64,000 nt of DNA. Source: Avibacterium volantium. GTDB taxonomy: Bacteria; Pseudomonadota; Gammaproteobacteria; Enterobacterales; Pasteurellaceae. The position numbers were made by a program, and so were the translations under genes. The notes beneath the pieces are model-generated. The model saw only the letters and a program-made list of their open reading frames with translations, did not search any database and was not told the DNA's origin. The DNA is taken from the NCBI RefSeq assembly GCF_900635775.1, contig NZ_LR134167.1, forward strand, positions 901,001 through 965,000, written 5' to 3'. Each line of letters opens with the position of its first letter. The first letter of the stretch is position 1. Shown here piece after piece: positions 10,204 through 20,411 of the stretch.

Positions 10204-11997
10204 TTAATCTTTGCCAACGTGTAAAATGGCTAAAAACGCTTCTTGTGGCACTTCAACGTTACCCAAAGACTTCATTCGTTTTTTACCTTCTTTTTGTTTT
10301 TGTAACAGTTTTTTCTTACGGCTTACGTCCCCGCCATAACATTTGGCGAGTACGTTTTTACGCAACTGTTTCACTGTTGAACGTGCGATAATGTGGTTAC
10401 CAATGGCTGCTTGGATCGCAATATCAAATTGCTGACGCGGAATCAGCTCACGCATTTTTTCCACCAATTCACGTCCACGATAAGGGGCGTTATCTTTGTG
10501 GACAATCAACGCCAGCGCATCAACACGTTCACCGTTGATCATAATATCCACACGCACCATATCGGAGGCTTGGAAACGTTTGAAACCATAATCCAATGAA
10601 GCATAACCGCGCGAAGTGGATTTTAAGCGATCGAAGAAATCCAGCACCACTTCACCCATTGGAATTTCATAAGTCAGCGCGACTTGGTTGCCGTGATATA
10701 CCATATTGGTCTGCACGCCACGTTTTTCAACGCACAGAGTGATCACGTTACCCAAATAAGTTTGCGGCAACAGCATATTACATTCCGCAATCGGCTCACG
10801 AATTTCGCTAATATTATTCAATGGTGGCAATTTTGATGGGCTATCCACATAGATCACTTCACCGTTAGTTTGCAACACTTCATAAACTACGGTTGGCGCG
10901 GTGGTGATTAAATCAAGATTATATTCACGTTCTAAACGCTCTTGAATAATCTCCATATGCAATAAGCCTAAGAAACCGCAACGGAAACCAAAACCAAGTG
11001 CGGTGGAATTTTCTGGCTCATAGAATAAAGAGGCATCGTTTAGGCTTAATTTACCTAGCGCATCGCGGAAGGCTTCATAATCGTCCGAACTAATTGGGAA
11101 TAAACCCGCATAAACCTGTGGTTTTACTTTCTTAAAGCCCGGTAACGCGGTGCTTGCAGGATTATTGTGTAGGGTTAAGGTATCCCCTACTGGCGCGCCT
11201 AAAATATCTTTAATGGCACACACGACCCAGCCCACTTCACCGCAGTTTAACACTTGGGTATCCACTTGTTTCGGGGTGAAAATCCCTAAGCGATCCACGT
11301 TGTAAGATTGTCCAGTGGACATCACTTTGATTTTATCGCCTTTGCGTAACGTACCGTTTTTAATACGCACGAGAGAAACCACGCCAAGATAGTTATCGAA
11401 CCAAGAGTCAATAATCAAGGCTTGCAATGGGGCATCAGGATCGCCCTCAGGTGCGGGAATTTTTTTCACAATGTCTTCTAGCACATCTTCAATGCCCTGC
11501 CCTGTTTTGGCAGAACAACGCACGGCGTCCATCGCATCAATGCCAACAATGTCTTCAATTTCTTCCGCCACACGTTCTGGCTCAGCGGCAGGCAAGTCGA
11601 TTTTGTTTAACACAGGCACCACTTCCAAATCCATTTCAATGGCGGTATAGCAGTTTGCCAAGGTTTGTGCTTCAACACCTTGCCCAGCATCCACCACAAG
11701 CAATGCCCCCTCACAAGCAGCAAGGGAACGTGAAACTTCATAAGAAAAATCCACGTGTCCGGGGGTGTCGATAAAATTCAGCTGATAGGTTTCGCCGTCT
11801 TTCGCTTTATAATTGAGCGTTACGCTTTGCGCTTTAATGGTGATCCCACGCTCACGCTCTAAATCCATTGAATCTAATACTTGTTCCGCCATTTCACGGT
11901 CGGACAGCCCACCACAGGTTTGAATTAAACGATCGGAAAGGGTTGATTTCCCGTGGTCAATATGCGCAATGATTGAAAAGTTACGAATGTTCTTCAT
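10204..11997 (-). CDS. lepA: Elongation factor 4 (LepA) GTPase
   Basis: A ribosome-associated translational GTPase, homologous to EF-G but without domain IV. The G1 loop is AHIDHGKS at 11-18, G3 is DTPGHVDF near 80 and G4 is NKIDLP near 134. The C-terminal domain ends in the Lys-rich [18 protein letters not shown] stretch. 597 residues, normal length. It is the first gene of the lepA-lepB-rnc-era operon; the promoter should lie in 11998-12245, shared with the divergent gene at 12246. Confidence 0.97.
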   Translation of the reverse strand: MKNIRNFSIIAHIDHGKSTLSDRLIQTCGGLSDREMAEQVLDSMDLERERGITIKAQSVTLNYKAKDGETYQLNFIDTPGHVDFSYEVSRSLAACEGALLVVDAGQGVEAQTLANCYTAIEMDLEVVPVLNKIDLPAAEPERVAEEIEDIVGIDAMDAVRCSAKTGQGIEDVLEDIVKKIPAPEGDPDAPLQALIIDSWFDNYLGVVSLVRIKNGTLRKGDKIKVMSTGQSYNVDRLGIFTPKQVDTQVLNCGEVGWVVCAIKDILGAPVGDTLTLHNNPASTALPGFKKVKPQVYAGLFPISSDDYEAFRDALGKLSLNDASLFYEPENSTALGFGFRCGFLGLLHMEIIQERLEREYNLDLITTAPTVVYEVLQTNGEVIYVDSPSKLPPLNNISEIREPIAECNMLLPQTYLGNVITLCVEKRGVQTNMVYHGNQVALTYEIPMGEVVLDFFDRLKSTSRGYASLDYGFKRFQASDMVRVDIMINGERVDALALIVHKDNAPYRGRELVEKMRELIPRQQFDIAIQAAIGNHIIARSTVKQLRKNVLAKCYGGDVSRKKKLLQKQKEGKKRMKSLGNVEVPQEAFLAILHVGKD

Positions 11998-12245
11998 ATT
12001 TTATAAATAAACTAAACTCTAAAATTTGACAAAATTTAACTGGGCGATTGTACCTGAATATGCGTTGCTATGCTATATGAAAGGGAAAGTATTTCTGTGT
12101 TTGGAAGATTTCGTGAAGAAAACATTAATGCTTTTGAGCGTTTGAATTTATTTTTTTGTTTTAAATAAAAAAAGCAAGCAATTACAAGAACTTTTATCAT
12201 TCTTACCGCTCTAACAAGCACAAACTTTTTCTTTTTAGGAATATT

Positions 12246-14198
12246 ATGAATCGCCTTAAAAAACGACTTGGTGCGTTTTTCCCTATTTTTATTTTTGTCT
12301 GCATTAATCTCGTTATTTTATCTATTAGCCGATTATTATTTAGCATTTGGCAAGCCGATCGCATTTCAGCCATTAATGGCTGGCTTCCACTATTCTTACA
12401 AGGCATCAGGATTGATGTAGCAAGCCTATGCTGGTTATTTGCCTTGCCTATTTTGCTTACCTGCTTTTTTGCTGGCAATGGTTCAATGGGACGGCTGGTA
12501 AATGGCTTTGTGCGCATATGGCTCGTGTTAAGTAGTGTGTTTATTATTTTTATGGAAATTGCCACACCTGCTTTTATCGAAACCTATGATTTCCGCCCAA
12601 ACCGTTTGTTTGTAGAATATTTGGTCAATCCAAAAGAAGTGTTTACTATGCTCGCAAATGGCCATATTCTGGCGTTAATTTTGACTCCAATTTTGACCGC
12701 ACTTTTTGCTTATGGCTTCTGGCGATTGTCCGCTAATTTATGGAAAAATGTGCCTTATCCAAAATGGTATTGGCGGCCTGTGGTGTTCTTGCTTGTCGGC
12801 GCACTGACCTTTATTGGCGCGAGATCAAGTTTTCAGCATCGCGGTATTAACCCAGCAATGGTGGCATTTTCTTCTGATCCCTTAGTGAATTCTTTGGTAT
12901 TAAATTCCAGCTATTCCGTAATGTTTGCCATTCAGCAAATGAAAGACGAAGATCGCTCTTCTGAAATTTACGGCAAAATGCCATTAGACGAAGTAGTCGC
13001 TACGCTGAAACAAGTGAGAAACCGCCCTGAAAGCGACTATATTTCTGACAGCTTGCCAACAATGACGAAAAACGTGGCGAGCTATCAAGGCAAGCCAAAA
13101 AATTTAGTGATTATTTTGGAAGAAAGCCTTGGCGCGCAATTCGTCCAAACCCTAGGCGGCAAGCCCCTTTCTCCGTATTTTGATGAATTGGCAAAAGAAG
13201 GCTGGCTGTTTGAGAATCTTTATGCCACAGGCACGCGCTCTGTACGCGGTATTGAAGCTATAACGGCAGGTTTTCCTCCAACTCCAGCCCGTTCGGTAGT
13301 GAAATTATCGGGTTCGCAAAATAATTTCTTCACTATTGCTGATTTCTTAAAGCAACAAGGATATCAAACTTCCTTCATCTATGGCGGAGAAAAGCACTTC
13401 GACAATATGGCGAGTTTTTTCTATGGCAATGGTTTTGAAACCATTATTGATGAAAAAGATTATAAAAATCCACGCTTTACCGCAACTTGGGGGGTAAGTG
13501 ATGAAGATCTTTTTGCCAAAGCCAATGAGCAATTTAGCCAATGGCAAACAAGTGGCAAACCATTTTTTAGTCTGGTGTTTACGTCTAGCAATCACGATCC
13601 TTTCGAGTTTCCTGATGGCAAAATTGAACTTTATGAACAGCCTAAGCAAACTCGTAACAATGCTGCGAAATACGCCGATTATGCCTTGGGGTATTTTTTC
13701 CAATTAGCGAAAAAATCCAATTATTGGCAAGATACCGTGTTTTTAGTGATTGCCGATCACGATTCGCGCGTGAATGGCAGCACCTTAGTGCCAATCAAGC
13801 ATTTCCATATTCCAGCTCTGATTTTAGGGGAAGGCATTGCACCACGCCGTGATAACCGTTTAGTGAGTCAAATTGATATGCCGACCACCTTGCTTTCGTT
13901 GATCGGAGCGAGTGGCAATTATCCAATGATCGGCTATGATTTAACCCAGCCGCAAGATCCAAACCGTGCACTAATGCAATTTGACCGCACAATGGCTTAT
14001 CGCAAAGGGGACGATGTGGCAATTTTACAGCAAAATCAACCTGTACAAGGCTTCCGTTATGATGAGCAAGCAGGAAAGCTCATTCCAGCTGAAATTCCCG
14101 AAGCAATGAAAAAAGAAGCCTTAGCTTACGCCTTGTGGGGTAGCTATGCTTATAAGCAAAAGCTGTATCGCACGATGCCAGCTACAAAATCGAAATAA
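12246..14198 (+). CDS. LTA-synthase-like sulfatase-fold membrane protein (predicted phosphoglycerol/phosphoethanolamine-type transferase)
   Basis: A 650-residue inner-membrane protein. About five membrane spans fill the first 200 residues and are followed by a periplasmic alkaline phosphatase/sulfatase-fold domain. Active-site-like features are VIILEESLGAQF (metal ligand), the ATGTRSVRGIEA segment that should hold the nucleophilic Thr, SSNHDPFEFP, and VIADHDSRVNG near the C-terminus. This is the architecture of lipoteichoic acid synthase, but Gram-negative relatives probably modify glycans or lipids with phosphoglycerol or phosphoethanolamine. The substrate cannot be told from sequence. GGA lies close upstream of the ATG. 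It seems monocistronic; a uptake sequence follows the stop. Confidence 0.75.
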   Translation: MNRLKKRLGAFFPIFIFVCINLVILSISRLLFSIWQADRISAINGWLPLFLQGIRIDVASLCWLFALPILLTCFFAGNGSMGRLVNGFVRIWLVLSSVFIIFMEIATPAFIETYDFRPNRLFVEYLVNPKEVFTMLANGHILALILTPILTALFAYGFWRLSANLWKNVPYPKWYWRPVVFLLVGALTFIGARSSFQHRGINPAMVAFSSDPLVNSLVLNSSYSVMFAIQQMKDEDRSSEIYGKMPLDEVVATLKQVRNRPESDYISDSLPTMTKNVASYQGKPKNLVIILEESLGAQFVQTLGGKPLSPYFDELAKEGWLFENLYATGTRSVRGIEAITAGFPPTPARSVVKLSGSQNNFFTIADFLKQQGYQTSFIYGGEKHFDNMASFFYGNGFETIIDEKDYKNPRFTATWGVSDEDLFAKANEQFSQWQTSGKPFFSLVFTSSNHDPFEFPDGKIELYEQPKQTRNNAAKYADYALGYFFQLAKKSNYWQDTVFLVIADHDSRVNGSTLVPIKHFHIPALILGEGIAPRRDNRLVSQIDMPTTLLSLIGASGNYPMIGYDLTQPQDPNRALMQFDRTMAYRKGDDVAILQQNQPVQGFRYDEQAGKLIPAEIPEAMKKEALAYALWGSYAYKQKLYRTMPATKSK

Positions 14199-14333
14199 AA
14201 CAAAGTGCGGTGCTTTTTGACGGAATTTTTCTTTCAATATAAGAAAATCTTCCCTGCCCCTTGCTCAGTGGTTAAGTTTTGATATGATAGCCCGACTATT
14301 TTTTCATAAACCAAGAAGATAAGAGATAACAAA

Positions 14334-15236
14334 ATGGCCGATGATAGCCAAAATACTGGCTTAGAAACAGCAAACAAAAAGAGCTTTTTACATTCTCTTT
14401 TTGGGCGATTTTTCCAAGGTGAGCTGAAAAATCGTGAGGAATTGGTGGAGGTGATCCGTGATTCCGAACAAAATGAATTAATCGATCAAGATACCCGTGA
14501 GATGATCGAAGGGGTAATGGAAATCGCTGAATTGCGCGTGCGTGATATTATGATCCCGCGCTCGCAAATTGTGTTTATTGAAACAGATCAGGATCTGGAT
14601 TCTTGCTTGGAAACCATTATTGAAAGCGCTCACTCACGTTTTCCTGTGATCACGGACGAAAAAGACAACATCGCCGGGATTTTACACGCCAAAGAATTGC
14701 TCAAATTTTTGCGTTCTAATGCCGAAGAATTTGATTTACTTTCTCTGCTTCGCCCTGTGGTGATCGTGCCAGAAAGTAAGCGGGTGGACAGAATGTTAAA
14801 AGATTTCCGTTCCGAACGTTTTCATATGGCCATTGTGGTAGACGAATTTGGTGCGGTGTCAGGCTTGGTAACCATTGAAGATATTTTGGAGCAAATCGTT
14901 GGCGACATTGAAGATGAATTTGATGAAGAAGACGTGGCGGATATTCGTCAGCTTTCTCGTCATACTTATGCCGTGCGTGCATTAACGGATATTGAAGACT
15001 TCAACCAGCAATTCCACACCCATTTTGCCGATGAAGAAGTGGATACCGTGGGCGGCGTGGTAATGCAAGCCTTTGGTCATTTGCCGAAGCGGGGCGAAGA
15101 AATCACCCTTGAAAACCTGCACTTCAAAGTTACTTCAGCAGACAGTCGCCGCATTATTCAGTTGCGAGTTACCGTGCCTGATGAATGTTTGGAAGAAATG
15201 GAAACTCACGAAGAAAATAACGATAACACTCAATGA
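14334..15236 (+). CDS. corC: CorC/YbeX family CBS-domain protein
   Basis: A 300-residue soluble protein with a pair of CBS domains (about 65-195; [20 protein letters not shown] is the start of the first) and a C-terminal CorC_HlyC domain (about 205-290). It lacks the membrane DUF21 domain of larger relatives. The family has been linked to magnesium/cobalt efflux and, for YbeX, to ribosome metabolism; the exact job is unsettled. Its stop overlaps the lnt start by four bases (ATGA), the arrangement found in many gamma-proteobacteria. Confidence 0.9.
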   Translation: MADDSQNTGLETANKKSFLHSLFGRFFQGELKNREELVEVIRDSEQNELIDQDTREMIEGVMEIAELRVRDIMIPRSQIVFIETDQDLDSCLETIIESAHSRFPVITDEKDNIAGILHAKELLKFLRSNAEEFDLLSLLRPVVIVPESKRVDRMLKDFRSERFHMAIVVDEFGAVSGLVTIEDILEQIVGDIEDEFDEEDVADIRQLSRHTYAVRALTDIEDFNQQFHTHFADEEVDTVGGVVMQAFGHLPKRGEEITLENLHFKVTSADSRRIIQLRVTVPDECLEEMETHEENNDNTQ

Positions 15237-16771
15237 AATCAGCATTAATTTATCTCATTGCTTTATTGTCAGGGGGATTAGGCGTTTTTGCCTTTTCTCC
15301 TTTTGATTTTTGGGGTGCGGCCTATGTTTCCCTATTGGGATTATTATGGGTGGTAAAAACAACGAAAAAAAGCACCGCACTTTGTGGCGCATTTTTATGG
15401 GGCTTGAGCTTTTTTACTTTTGGGGTGAATTGGCTACACGTTAGTATTCACCAATTTGGCGGTTCACCTTTGTGGCTCAGCTATATTTTGGTGGTGCTGC
15501 TGGCGGCTTATCTTGCCCTGTTTCCAACGTTATTTGCTTATTTAATTCAACGCTTTAAGGTGAATAATCTGGCACTTTATCCCGTGCTTTGGACATTCAC
15601 CGAATTTTTACGCGGTTGGTTATTTACTGGCTTTCCGTGGTTGCAATTTGGCTACACACAAATCGACAGTCCATTTTCGGGGCTTGCGCCCATCTTTGGT
15701 GTACAAGGGCTAACTTTCTTTGTAATGTGGGTAAGTGCGGTGCTTTTTTCGCTGATTTCTCACTTATTACAAAAAGATAAAAAATGGTTGGTGATCACTT
15801 CACAATCGGCGTTGTGTTTAATCGTAAGCGGTTTAGCGATCTGGTCATCGTCCGCCAATTATACGCAAGAAAAGCCAGAAAAAGCCTTAACCATCACCCT
15901 TGTGCAAGGAAATATTGAACAAAATTTGAAGTGGGATCCTGAATACCTCAACGCCACGCTAGAGATTTATAGCCGTCTTATCGCACAACATTTAGGTAAA
16001 AGCGATCTGATCATTCTGCCTGAAGCCGCACTGCCAACGCTCGAAAATCGTATTCAGCCGTTTTTAGCTTCCTTGCAACAAGTGGCACAAAACACCGGCA
16101 CGCAAGTGATGATAGGCACCATTTACCAAGACTGGCAAAAAGGGAAATTATTCAATTCCATCATAAACTTAGGCGATCCTGATTTACCTTATAGCGAGCA
16201 AACCAGCAACCGCTATAACAAACATCATCTTGTGCCATTTGGTGAATATGTACCGTTGGAAAGTTTGCTGCGTCCTCTAGGCTCAGTGTTTAATTTGCCG
16301 ATGTCAGCGTTCCAATCAGGGGAAGAAATTCAGCAACCATTTTTAGCCAAACAGCGTAAATTCACCCCTGCCATTTGTTATGAAATTATTTTTGGTGCGC
16401 AAGTGCAGAAAAATCTGCACGCAGAAACGGATTTCTTACTGACCATTTCCAATGATGCGTGGTTCGGTAACAGCATTGGCCCTTGGCAACATTTGCAAAT
16501 GGCCAGAGTGCGTGCGTTAGAATTAGGCAAGCCTGAAATTCGTGCCACCAACACAGGGATTACGGTATTTATTAATGCTCAAGGTAAAGTGATTGCCCAA
16601 GCGCCACAGTTCGTGGAAACCACGCTAACCCAGCGTATTGCACCAACCGTAGGTAAAACCCCTTATGCACAATTAGGTGATATGCCATTGTATTTATTGT
16701 GCTTTTTGCTAGTAATATTGCGTGGTGTGAATCTCTTGTTGTGGCGAATGATGCGTAAAAGAGCGGTGTAA
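15233..16771 (+). CDS. lnt: Apolipoprotein N-acyltransferase
   Basis: Transfers the third acyl chain to the N-terminal cysteine of lipoproteins in the inner membrane. Six or more membrane spans occupy residues 1-210, then a nitrilase-fold periplasmic domain, then a final span near the C-terminus. The catalytic triad can be placed at E264 (LPEAALP), K330 ([13 protein letters not shown]) and C382 (AICYEIIFG), close to the E. coli positions. 512 residues. Translationally coupled to corC. With lgt at 59.5 kb, two lipoprotein maturation enzymes are in this window. Confidence 0.96.
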   Translation: MKSALIYLIALLSGGLGVFAFSPFDFWGAAYVSLLGLLWVVKTTKKSTALCGAFLWGLSFFTFGVNWLHVSIHQFGGSPLWLSYILVVLLAAYLALFPTLFAYLIQRFKVNNLALYPVLWTFTEFLRGWLFTGFPWLQFGYTQIDSPFSGLAPIFGVQGLTFFVMWVSAVLFSLISHLLQKDKKWLVITSQSALCLIVSGLAIWSSSANYTQEKPEKALTITLVQGNIEQNLKWDPEYLNATLEIYSRLIAQHLGKSDLIILPEAALPTLENRIQPFLASLQQVAQNTGTQVMIGTIYQDWQKGKLFNSIINLGDPDLPYSEQTSNRYNKHHLVPFGEYVPLESLLRPLGSVFNLPMSAFQSGEEIQQPFLAKQRKFTPAICYEIIFGAQVQKNLHAETDFLLTISNDAWFGNSIGPWQHLQMARVRALELGKPEIRATNTGITVFINAQGKVIAQAPQFVETTLTQRIAPTVGKTPYAQLGDMPLYLLCFLLVILRGVNLLLWRMMRKRAV

Positions 16772-16906
16772 ATTTTGCTCATTTTTTCTTTTGTAGAAGC
16801 AAGTGTGCAAATGAATTAATGCTTGCTTTCTAAACGAAAAAGCGTATTATAGCCGTCTAGACGCAAAAACATCTAAACAAATTTAATTGAAAATTTAAGG
16901 AAAGCT

Positions 16907-18061
16907 ATGTCATCGTATTTATTTACTTCTGAATCTGTGTCAGAAGGGCACCCAGATAAAATTGCCGATCAGATTTCTGACGCGGTGTTAGACGAAATTT
17001 TAAAACAAGATCCGAAAGCCCGTGTGGCCTGTGAAACCTATGTAAAAACAGGTATGGCGCTTGTGGGCGGCGAAATCACCACTTCAGCTTGGGTGGATAT
17101 TGAAAATCTTACCCGCCAAGTAATTTGTGATATTGGTTACAAGCACTCTGATATGGGCTTTGATGGCCATTCTTGTGCGGTGTTAAACGCCATTGGCAAA
17201 CAATCTTCCGATATTAATCAAGGCGTGGATCGTGAAAGTCCGTTAGATCAAGGGGCGGGCGACCAAGGCATTATGTTTGGTTATGCCACCAATGAAACCG
17301 AAGTGTTAATGCCTGCGGCGATTACCTATGCACACCGCTTAATGGAACGCCAAGCGCAAGTGCGTAAAGACGGCACTTTGCCTTGGTTACGTCCAGATGC
17401 GAAAAGCCAAGTTACACTAAAATATGAAAACGACAAAATTGTTGGCATTGATGCGGTGGTGCTTTCCACTCAACACGCTGAGGAAATCAGCCAAAATGCC
17501 TTGCACGAAGCGGTAATGGAAGAAATCATCAAGCCGGTGTTGCCAAGTGAATGGCTCGGCAAAGACACCAAATATTTTATCAATCCAACAGGACGTTTTG
17601 TGATTGGTGGCCCAATGGGGGATTGCGGTTTAACAGGGCGTAAAATTATCGTGGATACTTACGGCGGTGCAGCGCGCCACGGTGGTGGTGCATTCTCAGG
17701 TAAAGATCCATCAAAAGTGGATCGCTCAGCTGCCTATGCTGCACGCTATGTAGCGAAAAACATTGTTGCCGCTGGCTTAGCGGATCGTTGTGAAATTCAG
17801 CTTTCTTATGCCATCGGCGTGGCAGAGCCAACGTCTATTATGGTGGAAACCTTTGGTACGGGCAAAGTGAGCAATGAATTGTTGGTAAATTTAGTGCGTG
17901 AATTTTTTGATTTACGTCCTTACGGCTTAATCAAAATGCTTGATCTGATCCAACCAATCTACCGCCAAACAGCTGCTTACGGTCACTTCGGACGTGAACA
18001 ATTCCCTTGGGAAAAAACAGACCGCGCCGCAGAATTAAGAGCGGCAGCTGGGTTGAAATAA
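16907..18061 (+). CDS. metK: S-adenosylmethionine synthetase
   Basis: Makes S-adenosylmethionine from ATP and methionine. Visible signatures: [17 protein letters not shown] near residues 13-29, [12 protein letters not shown] near 120 and the [19 protein letters not shown] loop near 262. 384 residues, full length. The ribosome site AAGGAAAG precedes the ATG, and the 135-bp upstream gap should carry its promoter. An IS1016-like element starts 11 bases after the stop and separates metK from a large hairpin at 18804-18875 that may be its original terminator. Confidence 0.97.
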   Translation: MSSYLFTSESVSEGHPDKIADQISDAVLDEILKQDPKARVACETYVKTGMALVGGEITTSAWVDIENLTRQVICDIGYKHSDMGFDGHSCAVLNAIGKQSSDINQGVDRESPLDQGAGDQGIMFGYATNETEVLMPAAITYAHRLMERQAQVRKDGTLPWLRPDAKSQVTLKYENDKIVGIDAVVLSTQHAEEISQNALHEAVMEEIIKPVLPSEWLGKDTKYFINPTGRFVIGGPMGDCGLTGRKIIVDTYGGAARHGGGAFSGKDPSKVDRSAAYAARYVAKNIVAAGLADRCEIQLSYAIGVAEPTSIMVETFGTGKVSNELLVNLVREFFDLRPYGLIKMLDLIQPIYRQTAAYGHFGREQFPWEKTDRAAELRAAAGLK

Positions 18062-18071
18062 ATTAAAAAAT

Positions 18072-18784
18072 GGGGCTGTAGTAGATTAGCCCTAAATTTC
18101 ACACCATTTTCGCAATATTTTTAACTGCTCTTTTGGTGTCCCAAAGTTAAACCGAAATTCACATTCCTTCAAGAATAAAGGAAAGTTTTTTCGGTTAATT
18201 CCATTATATTTTCGCAGTATCCGCTTCGCCTGATTCCAAAAATTTTCAATGCCATTAATATGATTTTGTTTCACCGCAAATAGCTCGGAATGATTGATTC
18301 GTTCGTGGTGAAATTCACTCACATCAAGCGCATCATAACTGCGATAAGTGTCCGTATAAACCCAGCTATCAGGCTTGATTTTTCTTTTAATAACAGGGAG
18401 TAATGTTTCACTCTTGGTGTTTTCAACCACAACAGTAAATACCTTTCCTTGTCGTTTTAGTAACCCAAAAACAGCAACTTTTCCAGCCGCTCCTCGTCCT
18501 CGTTTTCCCTTTCGATGACCACCAAAATAGCTTTCGTCTAGTTCAATTTCCCCCTCAAAAATCTCGTTAACTTCAAGGGATAAATGATAGCCAATCACAA
18601 GCCTGATTTTATGGTAGAACAAAGCGGCTGTATTCGGTTGAATATCTAGCAAATTTGCTGCTGTTCTTGCAGTAACTTCTGCAACAAAAAACTCAAGCAG
18701 TTTTTTCTGTATAGATTTCTTTAATTTACAATATGTTATCTTCATTTTTGTAGTATAGTATTGTTGCTAATCTACTACAGCCCC
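18072..18784. mobile_element. IS1016-like insertion sequence (IS1595 family), complete
   Basis: 713 bp bounded by perfect 19-bp terminal inverted repeats: GGGGCTGTAGTAGATTAGC at 18072-18090 and its complement at 18766-18784. The inside holds one intact transposase gene on the minus strand. Size, ends and transposase type fit IS1016, known from H. influenzae. The left flank (TTAAAAAAT, 18063-18071) and right flank (TTAAAAAT, 18785-18792) differ by one A. This looks like an 8-bp target duplication with slippage in the A run, but a chance match in AT-rich DNA is possible. Confidence 0.92.
18092..18745 (-). CDS. IS1016-like transposase (IS1595 family)
   Basis: A 217-residue DDE-superfamily transposase of the ISXO2-like type. 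Acidic catalytic residues are seen in IELDESYFGG and VYTDTYRSY; the third position falls in NHINGIENFWNQAKR, where Asn replaces Glu in part of the family. The N-terminal helix-turn-helix (about 8-50) would bind the ends. There is no frameshift or internal stop, so the element may be active. The gene runs against metK and sprT, and its start lies about 20 bases inside the right inverted repeat. Confidence 0.92.
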   Translation of the reverse strand: MKITYCKLKKSIQKKLLEFFVAEVTARTAANLLDIQPNTAALFYHKIRLVIGYHLSLEVNEIFEGEIELDESYFGGHRKGKRGRGAAGKVAVFGLLKRQGKVFTVVVENTKSETLLPVIKRKIKPDSWVYTDTYRSYDALDVSEFHHERINHSELFAVKQNHINGIENFWNQAKRILRKYNGINRKNFPLFLKECEFRFNFGTPKEQLKILRKWCEI

Positions 18785-18803
18785 TTAAAAATTATTACAC
18801 TTT

Positions 18804-18875
18804 AAATATAGCTGAATTGATTTTATCCTTTTTGTTCTTATATTGGATAAAAGAAATTTAGCTATATTTTTTATT
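18804..18875 (+). terminator. Large hairpin with T run before sprT
   Basis: AAATATAGCT (18804-18813) pairs with AGCTATATTT (18860-18869), and TTTTATCC (18821-18828) with GGATAAAA (18845-18852). The outer stem is followed by TTTTTATTT. It resembles a terminator and was probably that of metK before the IS insertion. It ends right at the sprT start, so it could also act as a leader structure. Confidence 0.6.
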
Positions 18876-18876
18876 T

Positions 18877-19386
18877 ATGCCAGACACTCATTCTTCATTA
18901 CGTTTACTTAATATACAAATTCTTCGCCAGTTACGCCATTATTTGCAACTGGCGGAGCAACATTTTCAACGCACTTTTCCAATGCCAATAGTGAGTTACC
19001 AATTGCGTGGGGTGAAAGCGGGTGTGGCATATTTACAGAAAAATGAAATCCGTTTTAACCGCACTTTATTATTGGAAAATTCTGACTATTTTTTGCAACA
19101 AATTGTTCCGCACGAATTAGCCCATTTAATTGTTTATCAAGTGTTTGGGCGAGTAGCGCCGCACGGCAAAGAATGGAAAGCGGTGATGGAAAACATTTTC
19201 CAGCAACCTGCGGAAATTTACCACAATTTAGATGTTAAAAGTGTGCAGGGGAAAACCTTTACTTACCGCTGTGGTTGCCGCACTCACGATCTTAGCGTAC
19301 GCCGTCACAACAAAGTGCAAAAGCAAAGTGCGGTGTATTTTTGTCGAGAATGTAAACAAGCATTAACCTATTTAAAAATAGCTTAA
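18877..19386 (+). CDS. sprT: SprT family zinc metalloprotease-like protein
   Basis: A 169-residue SprT/Spartan-type protein. The zinc-protease motif HELAH is at residues 79-83, and the C-terminus has a zinc-ribbon-like set of cysteines (RCGC and CREC). Its cellular role in bacteria is not well defined; related eukaryotic proteins degrade DNA-crosslinked proteins. The location after metK matches H. influenzae. No clear Shine-Dalgarno precedes the ATG, which directly follows a hairpin and T run. A uptake-sequence terminator follows at 19437-19468. Confidence 0.88.
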   Translation: MPDTHSSLRLLNIQILRQLRHYLQLAEQHFQRTFPMPIVSYQLRGVKAGVAYLQKNEIRFNRTLLLENSDYFLQQIVPHELAHLIVYQVFGRVAPHGKEWKAVMENIFQQPAEIYHNLDVKSVQGKTFTYRCGCRTHDLSVRRHNKVQKQSAVYFCRECKQALTYLKIA

Positions 19387-19436
19387 GGGCTTGTTTGAAC
19401 TGATTATATAAATTCTTGTTATGAAGTATTAATGTT

Positions 19437-19468
19437 AAGTGCGGTGGGGGTTTCCACCGCATTTTTTA
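19437..19468 (+). terminator. Uptake-sequence-based terminator after sprT
   Basis: TGCGGTGG (19440-19447) pairs with CCACCGCA (19454-19461), followed by a T run. The left arm is part of an AAGTGCGGT uptake sequence. The hairpin lies upstream of the chosen holD start and argues against a longer holD frame. Confidence 0.75.
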
Positions 19469-19548
19469 TGCTGAAATATTTTGCTTTATTTGATGAACCT
19501 TTGCTAAATGTTTACAATACAGCAATTTTCTTAATCAACGGTAACATA

Positions 19549-19959
19549 ATGAAACGGCATCAACTTCTGTTACAAGAAATGGGGCTTTCCCAATGGCAAC
19601 TGGTACGCCCTGAAAGTTTGCAAGGCGTGGTAAATATTCCTATTGATGAGCAGGTGCGGTTGGTGATCATTAGTGAAACCGAAAATCCCCCTACGCGGTT
19701 ATTAGAAGATATTTTGCGCGGCTTAGATCTAAAGCAAAATGAATATTTAGCGATCCATTTTGATTTTATCCCTCATCTTCACGTTAGCCACGAAGTGCAT
19801 TATTGGCTATTAAGTGAAAATTCTGAAAAAATCCACCGCACTTTACCTTATTGTCAAAAAGCGTTGAGCCAATGGCGCTCGCCAGACTGGCAAACCTTTA
19901 TGGAAAGCCCACAAGAAAAACGTAAATTATGGCAACAAATTCAAGGAATTAACCCATAA
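19549..19959 (+). CDS. holD: DNA polymerase III psi subunit HolD
   Basis: The psi subunit joins chi (HolC) and the clamp-loader complex and links it to SSB. The family N-terminus MKRHQLLLQEMGLSQWQLVRP is obtained from the ATG at 19549. A longer frame from 19432 would cross the sprT terminator, so I reject it. 136 residues, normal. The TAA overlaps the rimI ATG by one base. HolD is poorly conserved in sequence; the QLRRP-like N-terminal motif and coupling to rimI support the call. Confidence 0.9.
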   Translation: MKRHQLLLQEMGLSQWQLVRPESLQGVVNIPIDEQVRLVIISETENPPTRLLEDILRGLDLKQNEYLAIHFDFIPHLHVSHEVHYWLLSENSEKIHRTLPYCQKALSQWRSPDWQTFMESPQEKRKLWQQIQGINP

Positions 19960-20402
19960 TGGTAAAAATTTCCCCGATTCTATCTCAGGATTTTGATCGA
20001 TTATTTGAAATCGAACAGCAAGCGCATCTTGTACCTTGGTCATTAGGTACATTAAAAAATAATCAAGGCGAGCGTTATTTCAATTTAAAATTAGAGAAAG
20101 ATCAACGTATTATCGGCTTTGCTATTTGCCAAAAAGTGCTTGATGAAGCCACTCTATTCAACCTTGCCATTGACCCAACTTATCAAGGGCAAGGCTTAGG
20201 AAAGCAATTATTGCATTCGTTAATTGATGAATTGCGTGAGCAGGGCATTTTGACGTTATGGTTAGAAGTGCGTCAATCCAATGAAATTGCGCAAAAACTT
20301 TATCTGCAATGCGGCTTTAACGAAGTAGATATTCGCAAAAATTATTATCCAACGTTAGACGGTGGGCGAGAAAACGCCGTGGTTATGGCGTGCTATTTAT
20401 AA
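19959..20402 (+). CDS. rimI: Ribosomal protein S18-alanine N-acetyltransferase RimI
   Basis: A GNAT acetyltransferase that acetylates the N-terminal alanine of ribosomal protein S18 (rpsR lies at 49.5 kb here). The acetyl-CoA loop is YQGQGLGKQLL; LFNLAIDPTYQG and QKLYLQCGFNEVDIRKNYY are typical of RimI. 147 residues. It overlaps the end of holD (TAATG) and is followed 9 bases later by a drug/metabolite transporter gene with AAGGA upstream. Confidence 0.93.
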   Translation: MVKISPILSQDFDRLFEIEQQAHLVPWSLGTLKNNQGERYFNLKLEKDQRIIGFAICQKVLDEATLFNLAIDPTYQGQGLGKQLLHSLIDELREQGILTLWLEVRQSNEIAQKLYLQCGFNEVDIRKNYYPTLDGGRENAVVMACYL

Positions 20403-20411
20403 GGAACAACA

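Noticed and set aside
12036..12221. Minus-strand frame of 61 codons between lepA and the LTA-synthase-like gene
   Set aside because: Lies in the divergent promoter region, has no ribosome site or recognisable motif.
19432..19548. Longer N-terminus for holD
   Set aside because: It would translate through the sprT terminator and adds a sequence foreign to the family.
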